A DNA stretch of 27,635 nt. Origin: CAKZYD01 sp039814715 (GTDB taxonomy: Bacteria > Pseudomonadota > Alphaproteobacteria > Sphingomonadales > CAKZYD01). Location of the stretch: positions 1 to 27,635 of the forward strand of contig JBCCAR010000041.1 in NCBI GenBank assembly GCA_039814715.1. The letters run 5' to 3'. Below, piece by piece: positions 7,785 through 16,061 of this stretch; the stretch's first letter is position 1, and every line of letters begins with the position of its first letter. The position numbers and the translations under genes are program-made. The notes under the pieces were generated by a model. The model saw only the letters and a list, made by a program, of their open reading frames with translations, did not search any database and had not been told where the DNA came from.

Positions 7785-8306
7785 TTAGTGATCCATCGTC
7801 AGAGCGTCTTCCAGCTCTTCTGATCGCTTGTCGGAGGCACGCTCCACGTAGCTGGAGGCAAACACGCCGACAAGCGCGCCGACCATGCCAGCCATAGTTG
7901 GAATGGTCGCTTTCGACACGCCAGACGCCATAGCCCGTGCATTGCCATTGCCCAGCGCCGCCATCACATCAAACACCTCAATCATGCCTGTCACTGTGCC
8001 GAGCAGGCCGCAAAGCGGGCAGACTGCCACAAGAGTTTTGATCAGGCCGATATTGGCTTCCAGATCCAGCCGGACTTGGCTGAGCATGGCGGTGCGGATT
8101 TTATGGGCATACCAGGACGTGCGCTCCGGGCGCGCCTCCCAACGTTCCATAACATCCGCACGCTGCTTGCGATAGGCGGTGTAGAAGTAGACGACGCGCT
8201 CCAGAACCAATCCCAGCATCAAAGAGATAACGATGAAGATGAGGATAAGCACATCGCCGCCGCGCTCCATGAAGGTGAAGACGGCGTTGGTGATGCCATC
8301 AAGCAC
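7785..8306 (-). CDS. MotA/TolQ/ExbB proton channel family protein (ExbB)
   Basis: A protein of about 173 aa with three membrane helices and the family signature GLLGTVTGMIEVF in helix 2, followed by the SKATIPTMAGMVGALVGVF helix 3. Two starts are possible. ATG 8312 lies only about 1 nt from AGGAG, too close. GTG 8306 (giving VLDGITNAVFTFM) has AAGGAG at 7 nt and is preferred. Either start overlaps the 3' end of the upstream TtpC-like gene (stop at 8299-8301), so translation is coupled. This is the short, canonical ExbB that pairs with ExbD to make the proton channel driving TonB. Confidence 0.92.
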   Translation of the reverse strand: MLDGITNAVFTFMERGGDVLILIFIVISLMLGLVLERVVYFYTAYRKQRADVMERWEARPERTSWYAHKIRTAMLSQVRLDLEANIGLIKTLVAVCPLCGLLGTVTGMIEVFDVMAALGNGNARAMASGVSKATIPTMAGMVGALVGVFASSYVERASDKRSEELEDALTMDH

Positions 8307-9672
8307 CCGCATTCTCCTTCTCAGCGTGCACCGCAATAATACCTGCGGCTTGCTCTTCAAGGATGTGGATGAGCGACTTGGTACGGCCGGCCAGGAAGGC
8401 ATGGAGCAGCACGGTTGGGATAGCCACGGTAAGTCCCAAAACGGTGGTGACGAGGGCTTGTGAAATACCGCCTGCCATCACTTTGGGATCGCCCGTTCCA
8501 AACAAGGTAATGGCCTGGAAGGTGTTGATCATCCCGGTCACTGTTCCGAACAGACCTAGAAGAGGCGCCACAACAGACACAATCTTCACAAAGCCATTCC
8601 CGAACTCAAGCTTTGGCGTTTCTTTCAAAATCGCCTCGTCCATTTTAAGCTCAAGGGTCTCCACGTCCACCGACCTATTGTCGTGATAGGTCTGCAGAAC
8701 GCGGCCCAGCGGGTTACCGCTGCGCGGCTCCGTGGACTTCATTTGAGACTTCATCTTGCCGCCAACAATCAGCAGATAGATGAGCTTGATGATGGTCACC
8801 ACGATGGCGATCGCGCCCAGGGACAAGATAATGTACCCGATCACGCCGCCTTGATCGACGCGTTCACGCAGATCAGGTGATTGGCCAAGCAGTTTAAACA
8901 ACTGGCCGCGTAGTGGGTCGAGCGCAAAATCAACATTGCCAGAGCCGGACGCGACGTTGCTTGCCGCTGCTGCAATTGGGCCGTCAGGCTGCTGTGCAAA
9001 GGCCACTAAGCGGCCTTCATCCGCGCCCGCTGGCAGGTTATATTCAAGGTATTTGCCATCGGAGACGGCGCTGAAGGTGCCAACACGCACAACGGTCTGG
9101 TCAAGCGTATTTTCCCCATCCACAACAGAGGCCGTGTAACTGTCTGTGTCCGCTGATTCGATGGCTTCTTGCAGCATAGTGGACCACAGATACCGAATTT
9201 CGGAAATATTTGGCAGGACTGAGCCTTCCGCCGTCTTCGCAATCAGGGTGTCAAGCTTATCAGCCCGGCCTGGATATTGAGATGAAATGATCGACAGACG
9301 CAGCTGATTGCGGAAATCGCCTGCGTACTGCTGCAGCACACCGAACAGTTCGTTCAAGTTTGCCGCTTTTTCGCGTTGCTCAGCACGCAGCTCAGCGATT
9401 TTACGTTCATTGGCCTGGAAGCTCTCTTCGAGGCGTTCCGCGCGGCGCTCTTCTGTTGCCAGAGCGTTGCGCGCATTTTTCAACAGCTGGGCTTGCTGGT
9501 CACGCGCTTGGCGGAATTCGCGCTCGCGTGCCTTATTGGCTGTGCTTTCGCTTGAGCGACCGCGCTGCACATCTTGCAGCAGCTGATCCAGGCTTTTCGC
9601 CGTTTGGGCTGAAGCAGGTGCAGAAACTGCAAGGGTTGCCGCTGCCAAAGTTGAAAGGATAATTTTTTTCAT
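8299..9672 (-). CDS. TtpC-like long ExbB/TolQ protein with periplasmic coiled coil
   Basis: 457 aa. It has a signal peptide (1-22, cleavage after ASA-Q) and a long coiled-coil stretch (about 45-115, rich in E/R/Q). A periplasmic domain extends to about 270. The MotA/TolQ/ExbB module follows: helices at about 277-304, 366-385 with APLLGLFGTVTGMINTF, and 403-427. This architecture is that of TtpC of Vibrio TonB2 systems, an essential extra component whose periplasmic part is thought to bridge the motor to TonB or receptors. It starts 2 bp after the DUF3450 gene ends, and its 3' end overlaps exbB. Position and domain order both support the call. Confidence 0.9.
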   Translation of the reverse strand: MKKIILSTLAAATLAVSAPASAQTAKSLDQLLQDVQRGRSSESTANKAREREFRQARDQQAQLLKNARNALATEERRAERLEESFQANERKIAELRAEQREKAANLNELFGVLQQYAGDFRNQLRLSIISSQYPGRADKLDTLIAKTAEGSVLPNISEIRYLWSTMLQEAIESADTDSYTASVVDGENTLDQTVVRVGTFSAVSDGKYLEYNLPAGADEGRLVAFAQQPDGPIAAAASNVASGSGNVDFALDPLRGQLFKLLGQSPDLRERVDQGGVIGYIILSLGAIAIVVTIIKLIYLLIVGGKMKSQMKSTEPRSGNPLGRVLQTYHDNRSVDVETLELKMDEAILKETPKLEFGNGFVKIVSVVAPLLGLFGTVTGMINTFQAITLFGTGDPKVMAGGISQALVTTVLGLTVAIPTVLLHAFLAGRTKSLIHILEEQAAGIIAVHAEKENAGA

Positions 9673-9674
9673 GA

Positions 9675-10454
9675 TTAGCGGCCCTCTGGTGCGGAAACTG
9701 GCAGCATCAGGAGTTCTGCGTTCGCTGTCTTATTGGCGAAGGCAATCCCATCCTGAATCGTATTTGCATAGGATTTATCAAGCGGTGTGAACGTGTTGCT
9801 CACATGATCGTACATACCCAGGACCGACGTATTCGCGCCCAGCGCTTTGTAATACAGACCAACGCGGCCTAAGCGCAGAAACTCGACATTGTCGTACTGT
9901 TCGCCATTGTGGCTAACAGGACCGGTGTAGCTCTCGACCGAACGGCCATATTCAACTTCTTGGGTGTAAGCGTCCAGGATCAGCCGAAAACGTTCCGCTT
10001 CAGTAATGCCGCCATCTTCGAGATAGTTACGCAGGCTTGCCACCCGCTCCATCCGCTCGTCCTTGCGGAAGGGAATGTCGCCTTCCACAAAGTCCTCAAG
10101 CGCTTCGACCATGGCTACCATTTCTGGGGTGATTTGCCGCCGGATAGTGGCGATGTCATCAATGGATTGCTCTAGATCAGCAATTGTTTTGACCTGGCCA
10201 TTCACCTGCGCCTGCAGCTGCGCGTTGAAGATGCGCAGATCGTCAACGGACTGGGATACAGTCTGAAAATCGCCGAGAAGGTTTTGTGTTTCGTCATCGA
10301 TGCGGTCAATCCGCTTTTGCGAAGCGCGACCTTGTTCCGCCGCCTGTTTTTCAACATTGAGGACGCTATCGACAGATTGTGCGCCCGCCGGGACAGTTGC
10401 AAAGCAAAGCGCCACTGACCCCAGCAGCACAGAGAGTTGTTTTTTGGTTAGCAT
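9675..10454 (-). CDS. DUF3450 family periplasmic protein
   Basis: A 259-aa exported protein. The signal peptide runs over residues 1-25 (cleavage near AGAQ). A coiled coil spans roughly 30-105, followed by a helical domain with PFRKDERMERV and LRLGRVGLYYKA stretches. This matches DUF3450, found almost always as the first gene of TtpC-ExbB-ExbD-TonB operons; its role is unknown. The ATG has AGGAAG 7 nt upstream. It is the promoter-proximal gene of the eight-gene Ton operon, and only 2 bp separate it from the TtpC-like gene. A structural role in a periplasmic bridge is inferred from the coiled coil and operon position. Confidence 0.9.
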   Translation of the reverse strand: MLTKKQLSVLLGSVALCFATVPAGAQSVDSVLNVEKQAAEQGRASQKRIDRIDDETQNLLGDFQTVSQSVDDLRIFNAQLQAQVNGQVKTIADLEQSIDDIATIRRQITPEMVAMVEALEDFVEGDIPFRKDERMERVASLRNYLEDGGITEAERFRLILDAYTQEVEYGRSVESYTGPVSHNGEQYDNVEFLRLGRVGLYYKALGANTSVLGMYDHVSNTFTPLDKSYANTIQDGIAFANKTANAELLMLPVSAPEGR

Positions 10455-10536
10455 TCGTCTTCCTACAAACGGTTTGGACCCTGCAAGGCCGCTGCCAAGT
10501 CATTCAAAAAAAGAAATTCACCCACACAGACCTACA

Positions 10537-10564
10537 ACCCTAGTGCAGCTCTGGACTGAGTCAA
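10537..10564 (-). promoter_or_regulatory. Candidate promoter of the Ton operon
   Basis: Read on the minus strand: TTGACT (10559-10564), a 16-bp spacer, then TAGGGT (10537-10542), about 83 bp upstream of the DUF3450 start. The -35 is good and the -10 poor. No clear Fur or Irr box was seen. Confidence 0.3.
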
Positions 10565-10902
10565 TCCACCATGAAATGACGGAAGACTGCATCGCTGTAA
10601 AAACCCGCCTGATTTGTCAGACCTGCCTTACCGAATTAGCGCGATGCCTGCTTCCAGCATCCCCTCGAACCTGCCAGCCGAATTATTATTCTGACAAGCA
10701 AGCCGGGCGCATCATCCAAGAAATCGTCGCCAATGAAAGAAAAAATTTCTGTCAAGAGGCGAAAATATCAAACGATGCGAACGAACGCGGACAAATGGAG
10801 AGCATGAGGGCTATGTCAGCCCGAGGTTTTTGATGATCCGTGCCGAAAAAGGAATCGGATGAAAAATTTGTATGCAAAAAAGCGAATCTTACGAAGTCAG
10901 GC
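10565..10902. other. Gene-poor intergenic stretch
   Basis: Between the candidate promoter of the Ton operon and the next possible small gene I see no convincing coding frame. A 177-codon plus-strand frame crosses here, but its first part is antisense to DUF3450 and it has no recognisable motif. A weak hairpin GGGCT/AGCCC (10808-10822) followed by T5 points along the plus strand, but it has no gene to serve. Confidence 0.4.
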
Positions 10903-11106
10903 CTAGTTCAATCTGTCTATAGCGGACAAAACGCCGCTCCAGTGATTGTCGACGCAGGTTTTGCGCGCGCCTGATTCGCCCAAATGACGGACGAGCTGAC
11001 GTGCCAATGCTTGAACGTGATCCAGGCCGTCATCGCCCTTAATCCAATTTTGGGCTTGATGCGCATCGCTGCTGTGTGTCTGGGGTGAAGCAGTTGTATG
11101 GGCCAT
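10903..11106 (-). CDS. Possible small hypothetical protein (67 aa)
   Basis: A short frame with sensible composition: a charged amphipathic core (HVQALARQLVRHLGESGARK) followed by a TCVDNHWSGVLSAI segment and the stop. AGGA lies about 11 nt upstream of the ATG, a little far. Two overlapping minus-strand frames (10917-11246 and 11039-11233) have odd composition and look like shadows. I do not recognise the family. The 'gene' reading rests on the coherent helix-like stretch in an otherwise empty 800-bp gap, so confidence is modest. Confidence 0.45.
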   Translation of the reverse strand: MAHTTASPQTHSSDAHQAQNWIKGDDGLDHVQALARQLVRHLGESGARKTCVDNHWSGVLSAIDRLN

Positions 11107-11277
11107 AATGGTTTCGCGTCCTGTTCGGTAGCTCCGCTGTCCAGATGATGTCCTGGACCGGTGGCTTTGCGTCCCGCTGTTGCCAGCGGTATGCCGTTTC
11201 GTAGGCGCATAAGGGTGTATGCAGCCTTAACATCTATGGGTACCAAACAAATCTGAACAAAGTGTTGCTGGAAAGCT

Positions 11278-13098
11278 TCACTTTATAAGCTGCGCCGGCA
11301 AAAGGCCTCGGACTGCGTTGCCCACATATAGGGCGTCAGCGGTTTTCAAATCATCGACATGCATGGCCGCTGCCTGCGCTTCGCCGCTTTCAAGCAAACG
11401 TTCTCGCAGTACGCCGCCGAGAAAGTGCCCATTCAGCGTCGGCGTGATCAAGGCGTCGCCGCGTTTCATAAAGATATTGGTATAGCTGCCTTCGCGCAGC
11501 GCGCCGTCTTTGCTCGCTAAGATGACTTCATGGCATGAGCCTTGCGCCTGCGCGGCGGCCAAGGCCTGCGCATAAAACCACCGCACTGTCGTTTTATGCT
11601 GCAAGAAGACTGCGTCTTTCGCATCGAGCTTCGAAAGTGTGCCAAGCCGCACTTTGAGCGGCTGCGAGCCTGGGCGGGGCGTTATCGCTGCAGCAGAGAG
11701 GCTATGCTCCCCGCCGCGCCCATAAACCAGCCTTAGTTTATAAATCCCCACGTCCAAGTTTTTCGCAAACGCCGTCAAATCGGCTTGCAGGGTTTTCAGA
11801 TTAGGTGGGCAAAAGCCCAAGTCTGCTGCGCTGCGCGCCAGGCGGGCCATATGGTGCGGCCATAAGTCAGGCAATTTTGGTCCGGTCTTTTGAACCGTGA
11901 GTGCCATGGTTTCAATCAAGCCAAAATCTGGCTGGTCCAGCCTGAGATATGCGGCCTTTACCATGCATTCTGCGTATTCCTCTGCTGGCGCACTGTCGGC
12001 CACAATACCGCTGCCCACATGAAGGCTGGTTTGATGGGCGTCAGCCACAAGGGTGCGAATCGGAACAGCAAAGCTTGCATTCCCGCCAGGTAAGACCAAA
12101 CCTACGGCGCCGCAATAAACCCCGCGCGGTCCAGATTCTAGCTCTTCAATAATCTCCATTGCCCGCACTTTCGGAGCGCCAGTGACCGAGCCGCAAGGGA
12201 ACAGCGCCTGGAATATATCCAATAGCGAGGTGCGCGGCTTAAGCTCCGCGCTGATTTTTGATGTCATTTGATAGACGCTGGGTAAGCGCTGGACTTGAAA
12301 TAAGTCATCGACCCGAACGCTACCAGCGACGGCTATCCGGCTGAGGTCATTGCGGAGCAGATCGGTGATCATCAAATTCTCAGCGCGGTTTTTTTCATCA
12401 CTGGAGAGCATGGCTGGGTGATTGCCGGAGCGCGCGGCCAGCGTGCCTTTCATCGGTTCGGCGGATATATGCTTGCCCTGGCGCTGAAAAAACTGTTCGG
12501 GCGACGCACTCAATATCTGCTGGTCGCCCAGGCCCAAGAAGCATGAAAAGGCAGAGGGCTGATTGCGGCGCAGCCGGGCATAAAGCGCTGGCGCGTGTCC
12601 AGCGGCCTCTAGCGCAAGCGCGAACGTGAGATTAGCTTGGTATATATCACCCGCTGACAAATAGTCTTGAATGGACTGGACGTTGTCCAAATAGGCCGAT
12701 CTGGGCATTTGCACGCCTGTCAGCGCAGCGCTAGCCGAGGGTCCCTCCAAGCTTTGCTGGTTCCAGAAACTCTCGAGCTGCGCTGTCTCTAGCCGGCGCG
12801 CAGTTTTGAATATTTGGAACTTAGCGAAAGGCAAATCAGTACGCGCTGGTTTTGTCTTCAGCTCTGGAGCAAAGGCGGCGGCCGCTTCATAAGCCACATA
12901 GCCTGCTGCGTAGAGCCCATCGTTTGCGGCATCGTCAACAGATCCAATCACGCCGCATACGTCTTCAAGAGTGCGTGCGATGAGGGTGCGTGAAGGGTTT
13001 TCTAGCAGTAAGCCCGCCGCGCCTAAAAAGGATGTGTTGGGAGACGAGCGGCTATCTTCAAAGAGACAAAAGCCAGGGCGTGTGGGTAAGAGTGTCAT
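11278..13098 (-). CDS. pabB: Aminodeoxychorismate synthase component I / 4-amino-4-deoxychorismate lyase fusion (PabBC)
   Basis: A 606-aa two-domain protein. Residues 1-385 are PabB (chorismate-binding). They show SASPEQF (198-204), PMKGT (215-219, with the lysine of the PIKGT motif that attacks chorismate), the R-N-D-L-S stretch at about 249-253, and CGSVTGAPK (302-310). From about 394 (LIETMAL) the chain is a class IV PLP enzyme like PabC, with the likely PLP lysine K502 in HKTTVRWFY, then the LREGSYTNIF and LGGVLRERLL signatures. Together they convert chorismate (with ammonia from PabA) to 4-aminobenzoate for folate. Such fusions are known in several proteobacteria. No pabA is in view. It is 85 bp downstream of the ureidoglycolate lyase gene. 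Confidence 0.93.
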   Translation of the reverse strand: MTLLPTRPGFCLFEDSRSSPNTSFLGAAGLLLENPSRTLIARTLEDVCGVIGSVDDAANDGLYAAGYVAYEAAAAFAPELKTKPARTDLPFAKFQIFKTARRLETAQLESFWNQQSLEGPSASAALTGVQMPRSAYLDNVQSIQDYLSAGDIYQANLTFALALEAAGHAPALYARLRRNQPSAFSCFLGLGDQQILSASPEQFFQRQGKHISAEPMKGTLAARSGNHPAMLSSDEKNRAENLMITDLLRNDLSRIAVAGSVRVDDLFQVQRLPSVYQMTSKISAELKPRTSLLDIFQALFPCGSVTGAPKVRAMEIIEELESGPRGVYCGAVGLVLPGGNASFAVPIRTLVADAHQTSLHVGSGIVADSAPAEEYAECMVKAAYLRLDQPDFGLIETMALTVQKTGPKLPDLWPHHMARLARSAADLGFCPPNLKTLQADLTAFAKNLDVGIYKLRLVYGRGGEHSLSAAAITPRPGSQPLKVRLGTLSKLDAKDAVFLQHKTTVRWFYAQALAAAQAQGSCHEVILASKDGALREGSYTNIFMKRGDALITPTLNGHFLGGVLRERLLESGEAQAAAMHVDDLKTADALYVGNAVRGLLPAQLIK

Positions 13099-13183
13099 GA
13101 TGTGGTCAAGGGCGTGCCCTGCAAGGCCAGGTCAAGGCGTCTTTGCTTATACACTCTTCGCCTAGTCGCTGCCGACAACAGAG

Positions 13184-13732
13184 TTATGCGCCCACCAGTT
13201 CAACGTCGCCTACGCGCTTGCGGTAGTTGCGTTTGTCGAGGTCAGGGCCTTGCGCTTCGCCCATACCATTTGTGTCTTGCTGAAGATTGGCATTGGTTTG
13301 CGCGCTGAGCAGAACGACCAAATCAGTATCCTTTTCCACAGCGAATGGGAATTCGTGCCACACGTCTTTGTCCATCATAAAGCCGCTGCTGCCGTCAAAA
13401 CGAAAGGCTTCGAGCGCGTCTGGCTCTGGCATGTCTTTTGCCGGCTTGCCGAACACGACGACAAATGGCTTGCCGCCTAATGGCAAAAAGCTCTGGGTGT
13501 GAAGGGGATGACGCTCCATATAATCAATGACCATCGGGCGCGGCTGAACCCGGCAGACTGTGAGCTGCGGCTTGCCTTCGCTTTCAAAGGCGCCTGGCTC
13601 GCGCACTTCAACAGCGCCGTCATAAAACGCAATGGGCAGTTTCGGGACGGACGGGTCGGTGGCGATCAATGTTCCATAAGGCGCAAGGGCCTGAGCCGTC
13701 GCTGGTTTAACGTCTATTGTTTGTGCGCTCAT
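13184..13732 (-). CDS. Ureidoglycolate lyase (AllA) family
   Basis: A 182-aa cupin-type protein. It has LAPYGTLI near the N-terminus, RPMVIDYMERHPLHTQSFLPLGGKPFVVVF (roughly 65-95) with the metal- and substrate-site residues of AllA, and DVWHEFPF near 123-130. AllA splits ureidoglycolate into glyoxylate and urea in purine/allantoin breakdown. No other ureide genes are near, so the real substrate here is uncertain. Its start overlaps the MAPEG gene stop by 4 nt, so the two are co-translated. Confidence 0.85.
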   Translation of the reverse strand: MSAQTIDVKPATAQALAPYGTLIATDPSVPKLPIAFYDGAVEVREPGAFESEGKPQLTVCRVQPRPMVIDYMERHPLHTQSFLPLGGKPFVVVFGKPAKDMPEPDALEAFRFDGSSGFMMDKDVWHEFPFAVEKDTDLVVLLSAQTNANLQQDTNGMGEAQGPDLDKRNYRKRVGDVELVGA

Positions 13733-14118
13733 ACCAATACCATATACAACGCATAGGCTGCCCCGACCACAAAAACGCCGATCGTTAGCATCACGCCCAT
13801 AACGCGCGGTGCGTTCGGCGCTTTTTCTATCGCCATACCAATTGGATGCATCACCCGCGCGAAGATGAATGTCGCAGCCAGCCCCAATACGAGATAGCTG
13901 TGCGCTCCGCCGTATTCCAGAAGCCCAATAAGAATGACCGCGAGTGGCGCGTTCTCGATGAAGTTGGCGTGGGAGCGGATGGCAACTTGCAGATCGCGGA
14001 CCCCTGCATCCCCAAGCGACGCTTCGTTTTTAACGCGCTGACCAATTGTGCGCCACTTTAAGACAATTAGCAAAAGGCACAGCACCGATGTGAGGCCAGT
14101 TGTAATAGGGAGCGCCAT
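13729..14118 (-). CDS. MAPEG family membrane protein
   Basis: About 129 aa with four membrane helices. The MAPEG hallmark is visible: a loop with NEASLGDAGVRDLQVAIRSHANFIENAPLAV, including the conserved R-x-x-x-N-x-x-E-N/P pattern, and later ARVMHPIGM. ATG 14118 has AGAGG 8 nt upstream; an in-frame GTG at 14127 lies inside the ribosome site and is not favoured. Bacterial MAPEG proteins resemble glutathione S-transferase/eicosanoid enzymes; the substrate of this subgroup is unknown. The 3' end overlaps the ureidoglycolate lyase gene, and the 5' end is 34 bp from the acyl-CoA dehydrogenase stop, so all three may be one transcript. Confidence 0.88.
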   Translation of the reverse strand: MALPITTGLTSVLCLLLIVLKWRTIGQRVKNEASLGDAGVRDLQVAIRSHANFIENAPLAVILIGLLEYGGAHSYLVLGLAATFIFARVMHPIGMAIEKAPNAPRVMGVMLTIGVFVVGAAYALYMVLV

Positions 14119-14152
14119 GTCTTTCACCTCTACGTTGTCTCGGTTGGCCCCC

Positions 14153-15289
14153 CTAAAGAGAGCGGCCGATCAACTCTTTCATAATTTCTGACGTGCCGCC
14201 ATAGATTCGCTGCACACGCGCATCGCGCCACAAGCGGGCAATCTCATATTCATTCATGTAGCCTGCGCCGCCGTGCAGCTGCAAGCAAGTGTCAACAAGC
14301 TCCCATTGCAGCTCTGTATGCCATAGCTTGGCCGATGCCCCTTCATAAGCATCTAACTCGCCGCGCAAGTGTTTTTCAATGCAGTGGTCTAAATGAGCCC
14401 AGCCGACCTGCAACTTGGTTTTTAAGTCAGACATAACGAACCGGGTATTTTGGAAATCGAGGACCGATTTCCCAAAAGCCTTGCGGTCGCGCACAAATTC
14501 GAGCGTGATATCAAAGGCCCGCTGCGCGCTGGCCTGGGCGCTGACGGCAATGGAGAGTCGTTCTTGTGGAAGCTGGCTCATTAAGTAAATGAAACCCTGG
14601 TTCTCTTCCCCCAAACAATTGGTGATAGGCACGCGGACATTGTCAAAAAACAGCTCTGAGGTGTCTGCTGTATGCTGGCCGATTTTATCGAGGTTTCGGC
14701 CCCGGGCAAAACCGTCGCGCTCGGCTTCCACTAAGATCAACGAGGTTCCTTTTGCGCCTTTATCAGGGTCGGTTTTCGCGACAACGATGATGAGGTCAGC
14801 ATGTTGTCCATTGGTGATGTAGGTTTTTTGCCCATTGATGACATAATGATTTCCGTCCCGTTTGGCGGTCGTGCGCACGCCTTGCAGGTCTGATCCCGCA
14901 CCAGGTTCCGTCATGGCAATGGCAGTGACAATTTCGCCCGAAACGAGCTTCGGCAGCCATTTGGTTTGTTGCTCGGGGCTGCCATACGCCACCAGATAGT
15001 CGGCGCAGATATCTGAATGCAGCGTTAGCCCAGCGGATGACCCGGCATAAGCGAGTTCTTCTGCGACAACAGAATTGAACCGAAAATCAAGTCCAGGGCC
15101 GCCAAACTCTTCCGGTACCGTTGGGCACAGGAGGCCTGCATCGCCGGATTTTGTCCAAAACTCACGGTCGACTTTGCCCTGTTCTTCCCACTTTTCTGTG
15201 TTGGGATGAAGTTCCTTATCAAAGAATTTGCGCACCGAGTCGCGGAACATTTCGTGGTCGGTATCGTAAATTGGACGGCTCTTAAGCAT
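14153..15289 (-). CDS. Acyl-CoA dehydrogenase (long-chain type)
   Basis: A 378-aa flavoenzyme catalysing alpha,beta-dehydrogenation of acyl-CoA. It has AMTEPGAGSDLQGV (125-138, FAD/substrate loop), RKAFGKSVLDFQ, and LHGGAGYMNEYEI (C-terminal signature 2). The C-terminal motif reads YGGT (363-366), with Gly where medium-chain enzymes have the catalytic Glu of YEGT. The base is instead expected at E243 in LPQER, as in long-chain acyl-CoA dehydrogenase and its relatives. The C-terminus EIMKELIGRSL also matches that group. The gene precedes MAPEG and AllA-like genes at short spacing. The exact chain length used cannot be read from sequence. Confidence 0.92.
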   Translation of the reverse strand: MLKSRPIYDTDHEMFRDSVRKFFDKELHPNTEKWEEQGKVDREFWTKSGDAGLLCPTVPEEFGGPGLDFRFNSVVAEELAYAGSSAGLTLHSDICADYLVAYGSPEQQTKWLPKLVSGEIVTAIAMTEPGAGSDLQGVRTTAKRDGNHYVINGQKTYITNGQHADLIIVVAKTDPDKGAKGTSLILVEAERDGFARGRNLDKIGQHTADTSELFFDNVRVPITNCLGEENQGFIYLMSQLPQERLSIAVSAQASAQRAFDITLEFVRDRKAFGKSVLDFQNTRFVMSDLKTKLQVGWAHLDHCIEKHLRGELDAYEGASAKLWHTELQWELVDTCLQLHGGAGYMNEYEIARLWRDARVQRIYGGTSEIMKELIGRSL

Positions 15290-15392
15290 TGACCTAAGCC
15301 TCTTATAGCGCTGCGGAAACAGTTTCTATCAGCTTGCTATGCGCTGCCGTCACGTATGCGTCAATGCGCTAATGTGACGGGGTATCGCGGTC

Positions 15393-15959
15393 TTATGTCA
15401 GGCGCCTGATCACGGTGACTGCCTTGGCGATCCAGGCACAGGCTTGGACCTCATGAAGGCTCGCTTTGGGCGGCGGCGCCGCGATCCAGTAGCGGTCCGG
15501 GCGATCGCCGGGGAAAACACTGCCAAAGAGGAGGCGCCCATCTTTGGTTTCTATAAGCGCCTCATCGATGACGCTGTGGGGCGCGTCAGGAATGCGGTCG
15601 AACACGACCATATCGCCTGCTTGGTAGCGCCCGCGCGGTGCGTCAAAGGTGAGTGCCACTGGGTCTTTGGCAGCAACAGAGAGATCAATATCAGTGGGCG
15701 TCTTGATGCGCTCGATGCCGGCAACGCCGCAAACACCAATCATCGGACTGCTTGGCCCATCGGATAAGGTGAGCAGGTCTTGCGGGCTAACATCCAATGC
15801 CCGGCCGATTTTCTCCAGCCAAGGCAGTGACAGCGTACGCGTTCCCGTTTCTAGGCGCGCAAGGGTTTGCGCTGTCGGCGCATCTGGGGTGATTCGCGCT
15901 GCCAGCTCGCTCAAGGTCCATCCGCGTTCTTTGCGCAGTGCCCGAATTCGGTTTTTCAT
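15393..15959 (-). CDS. XRE-family HTH regulator with S24-like C-terminal domain
   Basis: 188 aa from ATG 15959, with GAGGAG 6-7 nt upstream; the frame is open another 73 codons but that part is incoherent. Residues 1-60 are a Cro/CI-type helix-turn-helix (IRALRKERGWTLSELAARI, with recognition helix around TAQTLARLETGTR). The C-terminal half is like the S24/LexA-peptidase fold (GRYQAGDMVVFDR), but I do not see the Ser-Met-Pro nucleophile or a clear catalytic Lys, so self-cleavage is doubtful. It is divergent from the DUF6456 gene across 102 bp and next to a GTA-like cluster. Autorepression and repression of the neighbour are inferred from the operator placement. It is a candidate functional analogue of RogA. 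Confidence 0.85.
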   Translation of the reverse strand: MKNRIRALRKERGWTLSELAARITPDAPTAQTLARLETGTRTLSLPWLEKIGRALDVSPQDLLTLSDGPSSPMIGVCGVAGIERIKTPTDIDLSVAAKDPVALTFDAPRGRYQAGDMVVFDRIPDAPHSVIDEALIETKDGRLLFGSVFPGDRPDRYWIAAPPPKASLHEVQACAWIAKAVTVIRRLT

Positions 15960-15979
15960 ATCAGCTCCTCTTATAGAGC

Positions 15980-16008
15980 CATATAGGAAAAATAGTTCTG
16001 TCCTACAA
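15980..16008 (-). promoter_or_regulatory. Promoter of the XRE regulator with overlapping operator-like inverted repeat
   Basis: Minus strand: TTGTAG (16003-16008), an exact 17-bp spacer, TATATG (15980-15985), about 20 bp upstream of the start. The inverted repeat TAGGA (15984-15988) / TCCTA (16001-16005) with a 12-bp spacer overlaps both the -35 and the -10, as expected for an autoregulated repressor that also controls the divergent gene. Confidence 0.6.
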
Positions 16009-16061
16009 CCATAATTCTCCAATATTTGGATAGCTTCAACGCGAGCAACAGGAGAAACGCA

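Noticed and set aside
10808..10831. GGGCT/AGCCC hairpin followed by T5
   Set aside because: The stem is only 5 bp, the T-run is displaced by 4 nt, and no plus-strand gene precedes it; not called as a terminator.
10300..10833. Plus-strand 177-codon open frame upstream of the Ton operon
   Set aside because: Its first third is antisense to DUF3450 and the rest has no motif or ribosome site; it also crosses the likely Ton promoter.
10917..11246. Minus-strand 109-codon frame overlapping the possible 67-aa gene
   Set aside because: Irregular composition with no domain-like stretch; the overlapping frame at 10903-11106 looks more protein-like.
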